Assembly (NCBI GenBank): GCA_030428705.1
Contig: JAUIDI010000001.1
Location: 1 to 64,000 of the forward strand
Source of the DNA: Bacteroidia bacterium
GTDB lineage: Bacteria; Bacteroidota; Bacteroidia; Flavobacteriales; Flavobacteriaceae
Reading direction: 5' to 3'
Length of the DNA: 64,000 nucleotides
The notes beneath the pieces were generated by a model. That model saw only the letters and a list, made by a program, of their open reading frames with translations, did not search any database and had not been told where the DNA came from. Below, in pieces: positions 28,239 to 37,666 of the stretch. The stretch's first letter is position 1; each line of letters starts with the position of its first letter. Made by a program: the position numbers and the translations under genes.

Positions 28239-28313
28239 CGGGGTGTAGCGTAGCCCGGTTATCGCGCCTGCTTTGGGAGCAGGAGGTCGCAGGTTCGAAT
28301 CCTGCCACCCCGA
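28239..28313 (+). tRNA. tRNA-Pro (anticodon TGG)
   Basis: Acceptor CGGGGTG (28239-28245) pairs with CACCCCG (28306-28312). The anticodon stem CCTGC/GCAGG encloses TTTGGGA, anticodon TGG. The T arm GCAGGTTCGAATCCTGC is perfect. CCA is not encoded. It lies only 11 bases after the preceding hairpin. Confidence 0.97.
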
Positions 28314-28322
28314 CATCAACAA

Positions 28323-28351
28323 TCCCCGTACTTACGGGGGTTTTGTTTTTT
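28323..28351 (+). terminator. tRNA-Pro terminator
   Basis: CCCCGTA, loop CT, TACGGGG, then a T-rich tail immediately after the tRNA. Confidence 0.85.
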
Positions 28352-28579
28352 CGATATTTTGGTTTCTATTTAAATGTCCTAGATTTAATGGTTTTCAGGA
28401 CGTTTTTTAGCAATTATTCCGCAAATGAAACTATCTGAAATCACCTCTCCGGTGTCCGAAATAGGGAATTAATCGGATAAAAACAATCAGAAAACGGAAA
28501 TCAATATTTGCAAAAAAAAATATCCTGCTACTTTTGAAGCAGTATCAGGAATCTCTTAAACAGAAAGAAGAAAACTTCT

Positions 28580-29257
28580 TTATTGAACAGATTTAAAGAA
28601 ATTTTCTTTGAACGTATTTCCTATTGTAAGTTGTTCATCGGCGATTTCTACATAATCACTTCCATAAGCCTTAATGTTATCCAAAGAAACAATATATGAC
28701 TTATGTATTCTTACGAATTTATTGGCCGGAAGTGTTCGTTCTAAATCCAATAGCCTCATATATACTATCAGCTGCTCCCTTGAAGTATGAATAATGACGT
28801 AATTGCTTAGCCCTTTTACATATAGAATGTCTTGATAATATACTTTCACATTTTTTTTGTCGACTTTAAAGTATCTATATTCTTCGGTATTTTCAACGAA
28901 CCTGCTAGAAGCGAATACTTTGTTTACTGCCTTTAAAAATCGTTCAAAAGAAATGGGTTTTAATAAATAGTCAACGGCATTCAAGTCATAGCTATCTAGG
29001 GCAAACTCCCTGTAAGCAGTAGTAAATATGACGTACGGTGGGTCTTGCAACGTTTTTAAGAAATTCAATCCCGATAGTTTTGGCATCTCGATGTCCAAGA
29101 ACATAAGGTCGATTTTCTTTTCTTTTACTATGGTCGTTGCCTCCATTGCGTTGTCGCAAACGCAGACTAAAACGAGATTGGGAATATCATTGACATAACC
29201 TTTAAGGATATCTTGGGCAATTGGCTCATCATCAACAATCAAACAATTAAGTGGCAT
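28580..29257 (-). CDS. LytTR-family response regulator
   Basis: A 225-residue two-component regulator. The receiver domain (1-120) has the acidic pair Asp9-Asp10, phospho-acceptor Asp55 (LMFLDIEMPK) and Lys in YLLKPISFERF. The C-terminal LytTR domain (about 130-225) begins with FKVDKKNVKVYYQDILYVKG and contains RIHKSYIVSLDNI. It forms an overlapping pair with the upstream kinase gene. Target genes are not evident; the divergent operon at 30495 is a candidate by position only. Confidence 0.95.
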   Translation of the reverse strand: MPLNCLIVDDEPIAQDILKGYVNDIPNLVLVCVCDNAMEATTIVKEKKIDLMFLDIEMPKLSGLNFLKTLQDPPYVIFTTAYREFALDSYDLNAVDYLLKPISFERFLKAVNKVFASSRFVENTEEYRYFKVDKKNVKVYYQDILYVKGLSNYVIIHTSREQLIVYMRLLDLERTLPANKFVRIHKSYIVSLDNIKAYGSDYVEIADEQLTIGNTFKENFFKSVQ

Positions 29258-30290
29258 AGTTTAGTTGGTTTATTTCAAGTGTAACTTTAAATGTCTTACC
29301 CAGATTAGTCACTTCGAATTTCTTGTTGTTTTGATACAGCAAATCCAATCTTCTGGAAACATTGTTGAGACCAAGACCTGCTTTATTATATGCTTTATTG
29401 TTCTCTGGAATAGTATTCTCTATCTTAAAAAAAAGCCGTGTACCGTCTACATTAATTTCGATATGAATCCGACCTTTATTCACTTCATCTTTGACACCGT
29501 GCTTAAAAGCGTTTTCAACCAAAGGCATCAAAATCAATGGAGGAATCTCTATTTTGCTAAAATCCCCCTTTTTTTCAAAGGTGACTTCTACGCGTTTCCC
29601 AAAACGCTCTTTTTCCAGCTCTATAATATTTTCAATAAGTTGTACTTCTTTTTCTAGGCTCACCGATTTGGCGTTTGCTTCATAAAGGGAGAAACTTAGT
29701 ATATCGGATAATTTCAAGATAAGTCCAGGAGCCTTGTCGGATTTGCCCAAGGCCAACCCGTAAATACTATTCAAACTGTTGAACAAAAAATGGGGATTTG
29801 TTTGGGTTTTAAGAAACTTGAGTTCGGCTTCCTTTTTCTCCTGCTTTAATTTTTCCGCTTCCTCTTTCCCTTTATACCAGTTCAAGAACAATTTGAACCC
29901 GGTCGTAAAAGCAACCGGAGAAACTATGATTAGGATGGCCTGAAAGAGCCTTGGGATATCAAACGGTTCTATGGTATCTGTCACCCACTGGGGAAAAAAA
30001 GTGGGATAACCCCAGTAGAGCACCAAATATCTTTGAGCAATACCTACAATAAATAATAGAAGAAAAAGCAGTAAGAAATAAAAGGCAAATCTGTTTTTGT
30101 AGAGATATTTGGGTATTAGCACGAACCAATTAACATATACGGCAACCAATCTTGTAGGCAAAAAAAGCAATTCGAAAATAATGGCTTCCTTTAGGTTCAC
30201 TCTATAGCTCCATTCCGAAATGGCGAATGCGGCTATGATGATAATCCAAAAGAGTATATGATATAAGATATGTGGAGGCTTAACTTTCAT
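29247..30290 (-). CDS. LytS-type membrane sensor histidine kinase
   Basis: Four membrane segments (about residues 17-145 counted from the longest start), a charged coiled segment (KGKEEAEKLKQEKKEAELK) and a His_kinase domain with the acceptor His in QTNPHFLFNSLNSIYGL, followed by a HATPase domain (LVENAFKHGVKD, GLGLNNVSRRLDLLY). I chose ATG 30290 (MKVKPPHILYHILFW), the usual family start; an ATG nine codons earlier (30317) is possible. The stop overlaps the regulator start by 11 bases, implying coupled translation. No extracellular sensor domain is present. Confidence 0.94.
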   Translation of the reverse strand: MKVKPPHILYHILFWIIIIAAFAISEWSYRVNLKEAIIFELLFLPTRLVAVYVNWFVLIPKYLYKNRFAFYFLLLFLLLFIVGIAQRYLVLYWGYPTFFPQWVTDTIEPFDIPRLFQAILIIVSPVAFTTGFKLFLNWYKGKEEAEKLKQEKKEAELKFLKTQTNPHFLFNSLNSIYGLALGKSDKAPGLILKLSDILSFSLYEANAKSVSLEKEVQLIENIIELEKERFGKRVEVTFEKKGDFSKIEIPPLILMPLVENAFKHGVKDEVNKGRIHIEINVDGTRLFFKIENTIPENNKAYNKAGLGLNNVSRRLDLLYQNNKKFEVTNLGKTFKVTLEINQLNYAT

Positions 30291-30469
30291 TGATTCAAAG
30301 GTAAAGCTAAATATCAACCCTAATCATCTATTATCCGAAACCAAAGATTTCTTATGTATATATTGATTCTGGAGAGGTCGATTATTACAGTACACATAAA
30401 ACTTACCGAAGTATACATAATATTAATCGGTCAATGCACAAAAACTTTAAAATGCTCAATCTGGGCCAA

Positions 30470-30477
30470 TATTTTTG
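30470..30477 (+). promoter_or_regulatory. Possible -7 element for the SMP-30 operon
   Basis: TATTTTTG matches TAnnTTTG 17 bases before the first ATG. The -33 region has only TTTA about 20 bases upstream, so the promoter is imperfect. Confidence 0.35.
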
Positions 30478-30494
30478 AATGCAATATTTAAAAA

Positions 30495-31505
30495 ATGAGT
30501 ATGGCGTTAAAGAAGTTTACGTTTTGTATGTGTCTTGTATATTTTTCAATCGCTCTGGCACAAACACCGAACACGACCGTCAATAATAGTTACATAGCCT
30601 TTACCGTTAGGGAGAAAGATTTACTTCCGGAAAGTGTTGCCTACGACCCTGTTTCTGAACACTTTTATATAAGCAGTACACGCAAGGGGAAAATTCTAAA
30701 AATCTCGGGTAATGGTGACGTTTCGGAATTCATTACTTCAAAACAGGACGGATTATGGATGGCCATTGGGCTAAAAATCGATGCTCAAAGAAGGCTGCTA
30801 TGGATTTGCAGTACTGGCGGGGATAATTTGATCGACTATCCTTTAAAAGACGATGTTGACGGCCGACCGGCCGGAATTTTTAAATATGATTTGGACACGG
30901 GAAAACTCATTAAAAAATACACTCTGGAAGAACAAGGTATTGTTCATTTCTTCAATGATCTGTGTATTGCTAAAAATGGCGATGTCTATGCCACACATAC
31001 CTTTAACGAACATGCCATTTATAAAATATCGTCCAGTGACGACAGATTGAAAAAAATGTATGGAGCCGATTTTATCAAATATCCCAACGGGATTGTATTT
31101 TCAGATGATGAATCCAAACTATATGTGGCACACGCCGAGGGTATCGCTTTTATAGATTTACAGAATGATGTTATAAAAGCAATTGAAGTACCAGAGCCTA
31201 TAAAAATTAGTCGTCGAGAAAGTATCGATGGAATCTACTTCTATAACAACACCCTGATTGGTCTACAACCCAGTATAAATACGGTACAACAATTTATATT
31301 GAACACTGAGGGAAACGCTATTATCGATTCGAAATTATTGGAAGTAAACCATCCGATGATGAGCTACCCTACAACGGGCGAACTTGTGGAGAATGAGTTC
31401 TATTATATTGCCAATGCACAGTTTGAAAGTTTTGATAAAGACGGAAACCTCTTTGCAATGGAAAGACTTTATGAACCCATGGTGTTAAAATTAAAATTGA
31501 ACTAG
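30495..31505 (+). CDS. Exported SMP-30/gluconolactonase-like beta-propeller protein
   Basis: A signal peptide ending LAQ, then a six-bladed-propeller pattern: LPESVAYDPVSEHFYISS, GNGDVSEFI, GLKIDAQRRLLWICS, HFFNDLCIAKNGDVYATHT, KYPNGIVFSDDESKLYVAH. These blocks resemble SMP-30/strictosidine-synthase-type calcium-dependent lactonases, with ND and NG motifs that usually carry metal ligands. The substrate is unknown. It is the first gene of a tight five-gene run; the next ATG follows after one base. ATG 30501 is an alternative start. Confidence 0.8.
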   Translation: MSMALKKFTFCMCLVYFSIALAQTPNTTVNNSYIAFTVREKDLLPESVAYDPVSEHFYISSTRKGKILKISGNGDVSEFITSKQDGLWMAIGLKIDAQRRLLWICSTGGDNLIDYPLKDDVDGRPAGIFKYDLDTGKLIKKYTLEEQGIVHFFNDLCIAKNGDVYATHTFNEHAIYKISSSDDRLKKMYGADFIKYPNGIVFSDDESKLYVAHAEGIAFIDLQNDVIKAIEVPEPIKISRRESIDGIYFYNNTLIGLQPSINTVQQFILNTEGNAIIDSKLLEVNHPMMSYPTTGELVENEFYYIANAQFESFDKDGNLFAMERLYEPMVLKLKLN

Positions 31506-31506
31506 T

Positions 31507-31887
31507 ATGAACATTCCAATTAAAGATCTATCATGGTTCCTTCGTTATTGGCTCGGAATAATCTTGATGTGGCGTAGTTACGATCCTCTGTTCATATCGG
31601 GAATCGCTGGATTTGCAGATTACCTGGATTCTTTGAGCATCCCAATGGCGAAAATCATGGCTTATGTAGCTAAAAGCGCAGAGTTTTTTGGAGGATTGAT
31701 GATTGTTCTGAATTTATGGACCAGATTGTTTGCAGTGCTGGTCATCATTGTAATGGCCGTGGCGGTATTTGTTGCTCACAAGGGCCTCATTCTTACAGAA
31801 GCGGAGTTGGCTTTCAATTACTTGTTATTGGCTATCCTATTGTTTTTTAATCCGAACATCCCTTTTAAAATTTTTAAAAGCAAATGA
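31507..31887 (+). CDS. DoxX-like small membrane protein
   Basis: A 126-residue protein with four hydrophobic segments. The conserved RYWLGIILMWRSYDPLF start and FFGGLMIVLNLWTRLFAV middle match the DoxX/DoxD family, thought to work with thiosulfate or quinone redox partners in the inner membrane. Its stop codon overlaps the next start (ATGA at 31884). Confidence 0.82.
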   Translation: MNIPIKDLSWFLRYWLGIILMWRSYDPLFISGIAGFADYLDSLSIPMAKIMAYVAKSAEFFGGLMIVLNLWTRLFAVLVIIVMAVAVFVAHKGLILTEAELAFNYLLLAILLFFNPNIPFKIFKSK

Positions 31888-32423
31888 ATAAAATTGTTGT
31901 TGTGCTACTTGCCGTCGTATTGGTATCCTGCAAAAAGGATAATAAGACTATCCAGCAAAATCTTACCCTTAAATCGGGCAATGCGAAGCAGTTTCATCAA
32001 AAAATCACTTCCAATAACGGTATTTGGGTCAATAAAATAAAAGATACCGTTTCACCCTTTGGAGAATTCATAATGGACTTTGAGAACAAAGCAGACACCT
32101 TATTCGGTACTATCTATGGGGTTCATAAAAAGGGTGATACTATTCGTTTTTGGGACATTAGGGAATATTTTGACCATGTCGAGGGCAAGTACTACACTGA
32201 ACAAAATGGGCCAACGGGGCACTCCTTGCATCAAACTTTTTTTGATTCTCCCTTAGTGAGAAAGGCCGAATTTATAATGAGCTATATAGATAGTACGGAG
32301 CAAAAAATACGTGATGAACATCTTTTCATGAACGACTCCATATTGATTTCCAAAAGCGAAATCTTTGATGAAAGGGAAAAGATATGGATAAAACAACCTG
32401 ATGCTATCTGGAAAAAGAATTAA
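31884..32423 (+). CDS. Unrecognised lipoprotein
   Basis: Signal sequence with lipobox (VVLVSCKK, cysteine near residue 16). The mature part of about 160 residues is beta-rich (GEFIMDFENKADTLFGTIYG, KGDTIRFWDIREYFDHVEGKY). I do not recognise a family. Overlap of four bases with the DoxX gene indicates the same operon. Confidence 0.7.
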   Translation: MNKIVVVLLAVVLVSCKKDNKTIQQNLTLKSGNAKQFHQKITSNNGIWVNKIKDTVSPFGEFIMDFENKADTLFGTIYGVHKKGDTIRFWDIREYFDHVEGKYYTEQNGPTGHSLHQTFFDSPLVRKAEFIMSYIDSTEQKIRDEHLFMNDSILISKSEIFDEREKIWIKQPDAIWKKN

Positions 32424-32444
32424 AAAAATAATTGATTTCGACCA

Positions 32445-33233
32445 ATGAACGCTTCAATAATTGAAAAACAAAACAGGCTTTTAAAAATTACGCTTATAGC
32501 TCTAGTGGCCCTTAATGCTTCCTTCATGTTTTTTTCTTTCAAAAAGTCCGAAACTACCAAGTTCGAAGAAATTGATGTAGAGCGGATCAATATTGTGGAA
32601 AGGGATGGAACATTAAAGTTGGCTTTGTTTAATTCGGAAAGGCTTACCAGAGGGTTGGACGGGGACAAGCGACAAGGGACGGGGACTATTTCCGGAATGT
32701 TATTTTATAATCAGGAAGGTTATGAGGCGGGTGGACTGGTATATGACGGTAAAAAAATAGAAGGAGGCCAGGACATGGGCAGCGGATTAATGTTTGATGG
32801 TTACAGACAGGATCAGACCATTGCTTTGCAGCATAACGAAAGAAAAGACAGTATAACCAGTTTTTATGAAGACGCTTTAAAAATAATGTCCAGGCCTGAT
32901 AGAGCTGATGTAAAGGAAGAATACCAATTCTACGCTATAAAATATCCTGAAAGCTTTGGTAATGAAGATACGCCTGAGCTTACGGAAGAACAAATTGATT
33001 CAATCGATTTTACGTTATCGCGCCAGAATAAAGTTGCTCACCAACGTATCTATTTGGGAAGTAAAAGAGGTGATAAAGGCAATGGTTGGTACGACCGATC
33101 AGGTCTTTGGATAAAAAACAAATACGGAAAGGATATGATAAGAATTTATGTCGATGAAACTAATACACCCAAGTTTGAGGTCTTGGATAGTTTAGGCAAA
33201 ACCATAAGATATAATATAATACAGAACGAATAA
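32445..33233 (+). CDS. Unrecognised membrane-anchored protein
   Basis: One N-terminal membrane segment (LLKITLIALVALNASFMFFSF) followed by a soluble domain of about 230 residues with repeated short beta segments (IDVERINIVERDGTLKLALF, GTGTISGMLFYNQEGYEAGG, MGSGLMFDGYRQDQTIALQH). The pattern ERDG-L-L-F and G-M-YNQEG suggests a right-handed or sandwich beta fold seen in small hypothetical proteins of Bacteroidota; I cannot name it. It belongs to the 30495-34134 operon by spacing (21 bp). Confidence 0.65.
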   Translation: MNASIIEKQNRLLKITLIALVALNASFMFFSFKKSETTKFEEIDVERINIVERDGTLKLALFNSERLTRGLDGDKRQGTGTISGMLFYNQEGYEAGGLVYDGKKIEGGQDMGSGLMFDGYRQDQTIALQHNERKDSITSFYEDALKIMSRPDRADVKEEYQFYAIKYPESFGNEDTPELTEEQIDSIDFTLSRQNKVAHQRIYLGSKRGDKGNGWYDRSGLWIKNKYGKDMIRIYVDETNTPKFEVLDSLGKTIRYNIIQNE

Positions 33234-33282
33234 TGCAGATCTTAAGACTGCGATGAATGTTGAACTGAAACAACAATATGTT

Positions 33283-34134
33283 ATGAATAGAAGGAAATTG
33301 TTAAAAAATTCCACTTTGGGATTATTAGGATTATCCATACCAAGTGTTCATTTGGCAAATAGCGGATTGGAATTGTATATGCAGTTCGATATAGCAAACA
33401 ATCAGATTCCCAGTTTTTGGCCAAATATCGATCCGGAAATTGTGTCGGAAGTAGTTGGAAAATCTCATTTTGATTTAGAAAGAGTTAAAGAACTTGTAGA
33501 TGCAAGGCCTGAATTGGCAAGGTCGGTTTGGGAATGGCGCTTTGGCGATTTTGAGTCTGCCATTGGAGCGGCTTCCCATGTTGGGCGACGGGATATTGTA
33601 CTCTATTTGTTAAGCAAAGGTGCCCGACCTTCAATACACACATTTGCCATGTTAGGGGCATATGAGGTCGTAAAACATATGGTAGAGTTTTCGCCCGGAA
33701 TACAATCAATAATGGGGCCTCATGGCATTAGTGTTCTTGACCATGCCTATTTTGGGGAACGGATGAAAGACAAAATGACCCCCAAAGAGTTGGACAATCT
33801 GAAAAGAACAATCGACTATCTCGAATCGTTAAGTGATGCTGGAGGAGAAAAGTATATTAAGGAAAGTAAGGAAGAACAAGCAAAATACTTGGGCGATTAT
33901 AGATACGGCGAAGGTGAGAAAGAAGGTTTTACCATAGGCTTGAATATGAGAGAGAAAATGACCTTGGGGCCGCTTGGTGGTTTTGGGGGAGCCCTGTACA
34001 AAATAAGAAATAATTCATACATCTACAATGGGGCGCCTTCGGTCAACGTAACGTTCGAAATGAATCAAGACAAGGTAAAGTCTCTGACCCTAAAAGACCC
34101 GATTGTGACGGTTACGGCAAACAAAGTTTCCTGA
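33283..34134 (+). CDS. Exported ankyrin-repeat protein with twin-arginine-like leader
   Basis: The start at 33283 gives MNRRKLLKNSTLGLLGLSIPS, a twin-arginine-like leader; an ATG ten codons earlier (33253) would bury it. Residues 60-150 hold ankyrin-type helices (FESAIGAASHVGRRDIVLYL, then LSKGARP, HTFAMLGAYEVVKHMV). The C-terminal region (about 180-280) has a beta pattern with FGGALYKIRNNSYIYNG resembling a lipocalin-like or DUF3471-type end, uncertain. Last gene of its operon. Confidence 0.72.
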   Translation: MNRRKLLKNSTLGLLGLSIPSVHLANSGLELYMQFDIANNQIPSFWPNIDPEIVSEVVGKSHFDLERVKELVDARPELARSVWEWRFGDFESAIGAASHVGRRDIVLYLLSKGARPSIHTFAMLGAYEVVKHMVEFSPGIQSIMGPHGISVLDHAYFGERMKDKMTPKELDNLKRTIDYLESLSDAGGEKYIKESKEEQAKYLGDYRYGEGEKEGFTIGLNMREKMTLGPLGGFGGALYKIRNNSYIYNGAPSVNVTFEMNQDKVKSLTLKDPIVTVTANKVS

Positions 34135-34270
34135 TCCAACGCTATTCATCATATTAGCGGAATCAAAGGTTCACAACTACGCATTCTTCAAAGAGTATTA
34201 TTCATCAAATCAAGAACGAACTATCCCGAATATATAATTCATAAAGCTGATGTCATTGAAAATCGAACCA

Positions 34271-36460
34271 TTAAAACCAACAGGTCAGTTTAAACACCAA
34301 ACCTCTGTTTTTTACACCTAGATTTTCAGGATAATAATTGTCTGTGTAAACAATGAATAGATCCGACATGGGTGCATAACGCCATTGGAAACGACTGTTG
34401 ATATTTACATTGTCCGCTTGCGTATTGTATTGAAAATAGGTCGTCCAGAACATTCTATTTGAAAAGGAGACCTCTGAAGTGAACTTGATTAAATTCAATT
34501 CTTGATCGGTCAATGGTTCCGGCAACGAAATTTTGTTATACTCATATTCGACGCTGAACCTTCCCCAAGGTTGGATACGATAATTGGCCTCAGCTTCAAA
34601 AAATACTCGTTTGCCATTGTAAAAACTTCCGTTGGTCGCACCTATATCGCCCGATAATTTTTTTCTGGGGTCAAACCGAAACCAAAAACCGTATTTACCG
34701 TACTTATAATTTCCTTTTGGGAAGGGGGTATCGCCTATGATAAATGAGTCAAAAGGCAGATTGTCCCGTTCGGGAGCGTATTGAAATTCCAAAGCGTTTT
34801 GGTTCTTGAAATCAAACCAGTAATAAAACCCGTTGAATTGAGAGTTTAAAGACCCATCGAGGTTGAGAATTGTAGTGTTCGTGATTCTTGGGCCATGTAG
34901 ATTAAGTTTTGATTTATCATTTCGGGGAAAGAAATCGTATACCGCCAACCCTGCCAGTTGGTAAAACCCTAACCTTACCGAAATATCGTTAGTGGCATCG
35001 TAGTTGGTCAACCGCGGAACAAAGCCGACATCCGTAATATAGTTTTCCCCAACACGATGGCCTGCAATTCTGGCCAATATTCTTTTGGTCTGATATTTTA
35101 ATGTAACCGTGTAATAAGACTCTTCGTCCAAATCCCCGGGATTAAATGACTTATGCACTCCTGCATTGGCACTCCAATTACCTTCGTTATCTATAAAATT
35201 GTACTCCAGGGCCAATACACGGTTATATGCATTTTGCAATGGGTTTTCAGTTTGTGAAGTTGTCTGCCTGTTAACCAACAACGCATCTATGGTCGAGCGG
35301 TTACCGATACGTCGTGAGAGTGATGAAACAAAATAATTTTGAGGGTTTGTTCCATCATCTTTCCCTGTTTGTACGTCCATCATGCCAATGCGCAGTTTTT
35401 TGTTTAAGTTGCCCGATAACCTGGCCCCAAAATGAATGGGAACATTAAGACCGATGCGCCTTGAGAAAAAAGGATTGATAGTACTTATACCAAAAGAATT
35501 GAAAAGGTCGCTGTTCTCCAGAAAAAAACCTCTACGCTCCGGAAAAAACAATGGGAATCGGGTAAGGTTGGTTTGTTGTTGGTCAACATCAACCGCTGAG
35601 AAATCAGGATTTATCGTTAAATCCAGATTCAAAGCAGGTGTGACGGCTATTTTTGCATCGATTCCTGCTTCAAAACCAAAATCTGTTTTTTCGTCCGTTT
35701 CGTAATCCTTGTTTGCTGACCCCAGAACATAAGGAATTGTAGCAAATTTTCCACCTTTTGTTTTTGGTGGATTGTCTTCCCAAACCATCTCGCCCGTGTG
35801 GCCAAGATTGATAGTATTGAAATTTCTGGGCACATGGTTCCAAGAAGTAAAATAATTGTTCTTCATGTCGTTCCTGACGAAGTTCAACCCCCAAACGGGA
35901 TTGTTCGGGTCATACCGTAAGGTTCTTAAGGGAATGGCCATTTCTACATACCAAACTTTGTCTCCGTAGGTAATCTCTGAAAACCATTTATTGTCCCAAT
36001 TCTCGTTTATAAATGATTCATTGCCACTAACGCTTATCAATCCTTCAAACTGCGCTCCTCCCGCATTTACCCCAAAAAAGAACCCATTGGTTTTTTGGTT
36101 GAACGGGTCAAGGACTATAGCGATACCGTCACTTCCAAAATGCTCATTGTCTTTATCCCTTTTTAGGGTTTGCACAATGTGTTTGTTGGATACATCAAAA
36201 CAGATTATCCCTACGTACAAAAAATGCTCGTCATGCACTATTCGTACATCTGTTTGAAGTTCAGCGATACCTTCATCAACAGGCCATTGGTTTAGGAATT
36301 GGTCGGCTTTAGGACCGTCTTTCCAAGCTTCTTCATCGAGTACACCGTCCACAATTATTTTGACATCAGTTCTTTTTACGGGCAGGCTTTTTCTTTTTTG
36401 TTGAGCACTAATATTTGAGAAGAATGAAAGGATGAAGAAGAAGATAAATGGTCTGAACAT
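34271..36460 (-). CDS. DUF5916 outer-membrane protein with CBM9-like domain
   Basis: A 729-residue protein with signal peptide (ending ISAQ). Residues about 30-215 resemble a family-9 carbohydrate-binding module (VDGVLDEEAWKDGPKADQFL, LYVGIICFD, GIAIVLDPFNQKTNGFFFGV). The remainder is the DUF5916 region, with NPDFSAVDVDQQQTNLTRFP and FPERRGFFLENSDLF, then alternating aromatic strands ending KLTCWF, typical of a beta-barrel with a terminal phenylalanine. These proteins are common in Bacteroidota; the role is unknown. It stands alone. Confidence 0.88.
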   Translation of the reverse strand: MFRPFIFFFILSFFSNISAQQKRKSLPVKRTDVKIIVDGVLDEEAWKDGPKADQFLNQWPVDEGIAELQTDVRIVHDEHFLYVGIICFDVSNKHIVQTLKRDKDNEHFGSDGIAIVLDPFNQKTNGFFFGVNAGGAQFEGLISVSGNESFINENWDNKWFSEITYGDKVWYVEMAIPLRTLRYDPNNPVWGLNFVRNDMKNNYFTSWNHVPRNFNTINLGHTGEMVWEDNPPKTKGGKFATIPYVLGSANKDYETDEKTDFGFEAGIDAKIAVTPALNLDLTINPDFSAVDVDQQQTNLTRFPLFFPERRGFFLENSDLFNSFGISTINPFFSRRIGLNVPIHFGARLSGNLNKKLRIGMMDVQTGKDDGTNPQNYFVSSLSRRIGNRSTIDALLVNRQTTSQTENPLQNAYNRVLALEYNFIDNEGNWSANAGVHKSFNPGDLDEESYYTVTLKYQTKRILARIAGHRVGENYITDVGFVPRLTNYDATNDISVRLGFYQLAGLAVYDFFPRNDKSKLNLHGPRITNTTILNLDGSLNSQFNGFYYWFDFKNQNALEFQYAPERDNLPFDSFIIGDTPFPKGNYKYGKYGFWFRFDPRKKLSGDIGATNGSFYNGKRVFFEAEANYRIQPWGRFSVEYEYNKISLPEPLTDQELNLIKFTSEVSFSNRMFWTTYFQYNTQADNVNINSRFQWRYAPMSDLFIVYTDNYYPENLGVKNRGLVFKLTCWF

Positions 36461-36692
36461 TTCTATAGTTTCAAACTAATGTCCAGAAATTAAAGGCTCT
36501 AAAAATTTAATTTATTCGAACTTGCCGGGAAATAATGTAAAATTTGCTTGGTTTGATGTGAATGAACTAATATCAAAAGAGCCTTTCTTTTAAACAATTG
36601 TTCGATGTACCAATGGAGACCAAAAGCCTATTAATTTGGCGATTGTCAAGTTTTAGTTCTTTATGACTTTTAATATAAGTCGAGTTCTTCGA

Positions 36693-37604
36693 TTACATAA
36701 TATACTCTCCATTCACGCTGTCTACGGGTTTCGGTATTTCATTTTCCCTTAAGGTTTGGAGTATATTTATCTCGATTGTCCGGGTAATTTGGTTTAAGGG
36801 GACTCCCGTTGGAATATTCTCAAATGGGTTCAATAGTGATTTTCCAATTTTATGGATGGTCAAGAATACATAGCCGATCAACGTTCCTGCCAAGATAGAC
36901 CATTCTCCTATGGTGTGGGCCGTGACCAACGTGACGAATACGATGAACAGCCAAATGAAAAAACGGGTATAATAATTATAAGTCGTCGGAAAAACAGTAT
37001 TGGCGATCCTTTCGGATTTTCCCATTTCGTCGCAGAAATTGACTAGCATTCTGTTCAATTCTGTAAACTTGAATCCATCAATGTCGTTGGAAGAAGCGTA
37101 CAACAGGCTCAAATCCCTTGTCTGCAACGCTAGTAGCGCATTGGCCTTATTCGATTCCGGTGCTATGGAGGCGATATCTTCATCGGAAATATATTTTTTG
37201 TACTCGTCTTCAACCGATTTTCTAAGGCCTTGTTTCAGGGCATATAAAAATGAAATATGTCGGTAGATCATTGTTCTGGTCCTTTCATCGTTGCCTTCTT
37301 TCTCGGTATGTTGGGTCTGAAAATGGATAAGTTGTCTTGCCCAGGTACGTGAGTCGTTGACCAAGGCACCCCATATTTTTCGGGCTTCCCACCATCTGTC
37401 ATACGATTGGTTGTTGTTGAAACCTATGAAAAAGGCAAGGGCCGTACCCAATATCGTTGGAATCAACATCGGGACTTCAAAATCTGCAGGGATGAAAAAA
37501 TAATGTATAAGGTAAGTCAGAACACAGAGTACAATGTTAAACGTAAAATGCTTCCATGTTCCTGAAATAATCCTATGGATGGCTATTCTGTTCGATATGA
37601 TCAT
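36693..37604 (-). CDS. Bestrophin-family anion channel
   Basis: A 303-residue membrane protein of the bestrophin/YneE family: four hydrophobic segments and the characteristic block FFIGFNNNQSYDRWWEARKIWG, here cited only in part as NNQSYDRWWEARK, in the N-terminal third, plus NPFENIPTGVPLNQI near the C-terminus. Bacterial members form pentameric channels. It is separated by 62 bp from the phospholipase gene and probably belongs to the same minus-strand group. Confidence 0.92.
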   Translation of the reverse strand: MIISNRIAIHRIISGTWKHFTFNIVLCVLTYLIHYFFIPADFEVPMLIPTILGTALAFFIGFNNNQSYDRWWEARKIWGALVNDSRTWARQLIHFQTQHTEKEGNDERTRTMIYRHISFLYALKQGLRKSVEDEYKKYISDEDIASIAPESNKANALLALQTRDLSLLYASSNDIDGFKFTELNRMLVNFCDEMGKSERIANTVFPTTYNYYTRFFIWLFIVFVTLVTAHTIGEWSILAGTLIGYVFLTIHKIGKSLLNPFENIPTGVPLNQITRTIEINILQTLRENEIPKPVDSVNGEYIM

Positions 37605-37666
37605 TTTTATTCAAATTGTATGAAAATCCTTGATTTTCAAAAAAGGGATGCGCCTTGGTTTAAATA

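Noticed and set aside
27940-28308. 122-codon minus-strand frame over the tRNA genes
   Set aside because: Its translation (MAGFEPATSCSQSRRDNR) is the familiar spurious product of reading across tRNA genes on the wrong strand.
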